NCBI GenBank assembly: GCA_964036045.1
Contig: OZ038385.1
Coordinates: forward strand, 33,549,129-33,613,128
Length of the DNA: 64,000 nucleotides
Reading direction: 5' to 3'
Origin: Eutreptiella sp. 'Long Island Sound 2002'
Taxonomy: Eukaryota; Euglenozoa; Euglenophyceae; Eutreptiales; Eutreptiaceae
The translations under genes and the position numbers were made by a program. This document shows positions 61,086-64,000 of the stretch, in pieces. How positions within the stretch are numbered: position 1 is the stretch's first letter; every line of letters starts with the position of its first letter. The notes under the pieces were generated by a model. The model had not been told where the DNA came from. It searched no databases and saw only the letters and a list, made by a program, of their open reading frames with translations.

Positions 61086-64000
61086 TGCCTCCTCCTCCTC
61101 CCACCTTCAAGTACCCCGCCTCCTCCTCCTCCCACCATCAAATACCCCGCCTCCTCCTCCTCCCACCATCAAGTACCCCGCCTCCTCCTCCTCCCACCAT
61201 CAAGTACCCTGCCTCCTCCTCCTCCCACCATCAAGTACCCCGCCTCCTCCTCCTCCCACCATCAAGTACCCCGCCTCCTCCTCCTCCCACCATCAATTCC
61301 CCTGCCTCCTCCTCCTCCCACCATCAAGTACCCCGCCTCCTCCTCCTCCCACCATCAAGTACCCCGCCTCCTCCTCCTCCCACCATCAAGTACCCTGCCT
61401 CCTCCTCCTCCCACCATCAAGTACCCTGCCTCCTCCTCCTCCCACCATCAAATACCCTGCCTCCTCCTCCTCCCACCATCAAGTACCCTGCCTCCTCCTC
61501 CTCCCACCATCAAATACCCCGCCTCCTCCTCCTCCCGCCATCAAGTACCCCGCCTCCTCCTCCTCCCACCATCACGTACCCTGCCTCCTCCTCCTCCCAC
61601 CATCAAATACCCTGCCTCCTCCTGCTCCCACCATCAAGTACCCCGCCTCCTCCTCCTCCCACCATCAAGTACCCTGCCTCCTCCTCCTCCCACCATCAAG
61701 TACCCCGCCTCCTCCTCCTCCCACCATCAAGTACCCTGCCTCCTCCTCCTCCCACCATCAAGTACCCCGCCTCCTCCTCCTCCAACGATCAAGTACCCCG
61801 CCTCCTACTCCTCCCACCATCAAATATCCTGCCTCCTCTTCCTCCCACCATCAAGTACCTTGCCTCCTCCTCCTCCCACCCTCAAGTACCCCGCCTCCTC
61901 CTCCTCCCACCATCAAGTACCCTGCCTCCTCCTCCTCCCATCATCAAGTACCCCGCCTCCTCCTCCTCCCACCATCAAGTACCCCGCCTCCTCCTCCTTC
62001 CACCATCAAGTACCCTGCCTCCTCCTCCTCCCACCATCAAATACCCTGCCTCCTCCTCCTCCCACCATCACGTACCCCGCCTCTCCCTCCTCCCACCATC
62101 AAGTACCCCGCCTCCTCCTCCTCCCACCATCAAGTACCCTGCCTCCTCCTCCTCCCACCATCAAGTACCCCGCCTCCTCCTCCTCCCACCATCAAGTACC
62201 CTGCCTCCTCCTCCTCCCACCATCAATTCCCCTGCCTCCTCCTCCTCCCACCATCAAGTACCCCGCCTCCTCCTCCTCCCACCATCAAGTACCCCGCCTC
62301 CTCCTCCTCCAACCATCAAGTACCCTGCCTCCTCCTCCTCCCACCATCAAGTACCCTGCCTCCTCCTCCTCCCACCATCAAGTACCCCGCCTCCTCCTCC
62401 TCCCACCATCAAATACCCTGCCTCCTCCTCCTCCCACCATCAAGTACCCTGCCTCCTCCTCCTCTGACCATCAAGTACCCCGCCTCCTCCTCCTCCCACC
62501 ATCAAGTACCCCGCCTCCTCCTCCTCCCACCATCAAGTACCCTGCCTCCTCCTCCTCCCACCATCAAGTACCTTGCCTCCTCCTCCTGCCACCATCAAGT
62601 ACCCCGCCTCCTCCTCCTCCCACCATCAAGTACCCTGCCTCCTCCTCCTCCCACCATCAAGTACCCCGCCTCCTCCTCCTCCCACCATCACGTACCCTGC
62701 CTCCTCCTGCTCCCACCATCAAATACCCTGCCTCCTCCTCCTCCGACCATCAAGTACCCCGCCTCCTCCTCCTCCCACCATCAAGTACCCTGCCTCCTCC
62801 TCCTCCCACCATCAAGTACCCCGCCTCCTCCTCCTCCCACCATCACGTACCCTGCCTCCTCCTCCTCCCACCATCAAATACCCTGCCTCCTCCTCCTCCC
62901 ACCATCAAGTACCCTGCCTCCTCCTCCTCCCACCATCAAGTACCCTGCCTCCTCCTCCTCCCACCATCAAGGACCCTGCCTCCTCCTCCTCCCACCGTCA
63001 AGTACCCTGCCTCCTCCTCCTCCCACCATCAAGTACCCCGCCTCCTCCTCTTCCAACGATCAAGTACCCCGCCTCCTACTCCTCCCACCATCAAATATGC
63101 TGCCTCCTCCTCCTCCCACCATCAAGTACCTTGCCTCCTCCTCCTCCCACCATCAAGTACCCCGCCTCCTCCTCCTCCCACCATCAAGTACCCTGCCTCC
63201 TCCTCCTCCCACCATCAATTCCCCTGCCTCCTCCTCCTCCCACCATCAAGTACCCCGCCTCCTCCTCCTCCCACCATCAAGTACCCCGCCTCCTCCTCCT
63301 CCAACCATCAAGTACCCAGCCTCCTCCTCCTCCCACCATCAAGTACCCCGCCTCCTCCTCCTCCCACCATCACGTACCCTGCCTCGTCCTCCTCCCACCA
63401 TCAGATACCCTGCCTCCACCTCCCCCCACCATCAAGTACCCCGCCTCCTCCTCCTCCCACCATCAAGTACCCTGCCTCCTCCTCCTCCCACCATCAAGTA
63501 CCCCGCCTCCTCCTCCTCCCACCATCAAGTACCCTGCCTCCTCCTCCTCCCACCATCAAGTACCCCGCCTCCTGCTCCTCCCACCATCAAGTACCCTGCC
63601 TCCTCCTCCTCCCACCATCAAGTACCCCGCCTCCTCCTCCTCCAACCATCAAGTACCCAGCCTCCTCCTCCTCCCACCATCAAGTACCCCGCCTCCTCCT
63701 CCTCCCACCATCACGTACCCTGCCTCGTCCTCCTCCCACCATCAGATACCCTGCCTCCTCCTCCCCCCACCATCAAGTACCCCGCCTCCTCCTCCTCCCA
63801 CCATCAAGTACCCTGCCTCCTCCTCCTCCCACCATCAAGTACCCCGCCTCCTCCTCCTCCCACCATCAAATACCCTGCCTCCTCCTCCTCCCACCATCAA
63901 GTACCCTGCCTCCTCCTCCTCTGACCATCAAGTACCCCGCCTCCTCCTCCTCCCGCCATCAAGTACCCCGCCTCCTCCTCCTCCCACCATCAAGTACCCT
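61085..64000. repeat. 31-bp C/T-rich minisatellite, block 3 (about 94 units, runs off the window)
   Basis: Same unit and orientation as blocks 1 and 2. Variants CATCAATTCCCC and CATCACGTACC are more frequent here. A local duplication is visible: the succession CAAGTACCCAGCC ... CATCAGATACC occurs near 63310-63420 and again near 63650-63760. No gene is seen. Confidence 0.97.

Noticed and set aside
1-64000. tRNA or rRNA genes, or host protein genes
   Set aside because: I looked for tRNA-like arms and conserved rRNA segments and saw none. The only tRNA-related sequences are the two primer-binding sites.

Overview
The window is eukaryotic, repeat-dense DNA with no recognisable host gene. It holds tandem satellites, two long Ty3/Gypsy-type LTR retrotransposons (both on the minus strand), a GC-rich fragment of a non-LTR retrotransposon (plus strand) and a composite repeat block of unknown class. 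This looks like heterochromatin or a satellite-rich chromosome region. The RNase H to integrase stretch of the Ty3-type pol recalls elements I associate with alveolate protists (dinoflagellates, perkinsids). That is a weak impression and was not tested by any search. A short (TAACC)3 run at 61071-61085 would fit other lineages equally well.

Layout. 1-9424: Ty3/Gypsy copy 1, whose 3' LTR lies left of the window. 9425-23385: 32-bp satellite. 23386-34151: Ty3/Gypsy copy 2, complete, with two 532-bp LTRs and a 5-bp target duplication (GCGCC) in the satellite. 34152-39105: 32-bp satellite containing a 704-bp inverted segment. 39106-45563: C/T-rich 31-bp minisatellite. 45564-49078: 5'-truncated non-LTR element (reverse transcriptase, RNase H, zinc knuckle). 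49079-56084: 31-bp minisatellite. 56085-61084: composite block with a 228-bp dimeric repeat, three clusters of a 21-bp palindromic repeat and a TAACC tail. 61085-64000: 31-bp minisatellite.

The Ty3/Gypsy element is the most interesting object. Comparing the two copies gives its plan on the minus strand: LTR (TG...CA), a primer-binding site abutting the LTR and matching the initiator-Met tRNA 3' end, a gag frame of 1011 codons that opens inside the LTR and reads through the primer-binding site, a single in-frame UAG followed at once by a GC-rich hairpin, a pol frame of about 1727 codons, about 1.6 kb of non-coding sequence, a polypurine tract and the LTR. Pol runs protease, a methyltransferase-like NPPF domain of the kind seen in DIRS elements, an acidic serine-rich linker, reverse transcriptase, RNase H, integrase and chromodomain. 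The extra domain between protease and reverse transcriptase, the in-frame UAG and the LTR-encoded Gag N-terminus are shared by both copies. Both copies are broken: copy 1 has a gag frameshift and three internal TGA codons; copy 2 has an intact gag but two frameshifts and one TGA in pol.

Both satellites have unit lengths that are not multiples of three and few stops, so they produce many long spurious reading frames. These are not annotated as genes.
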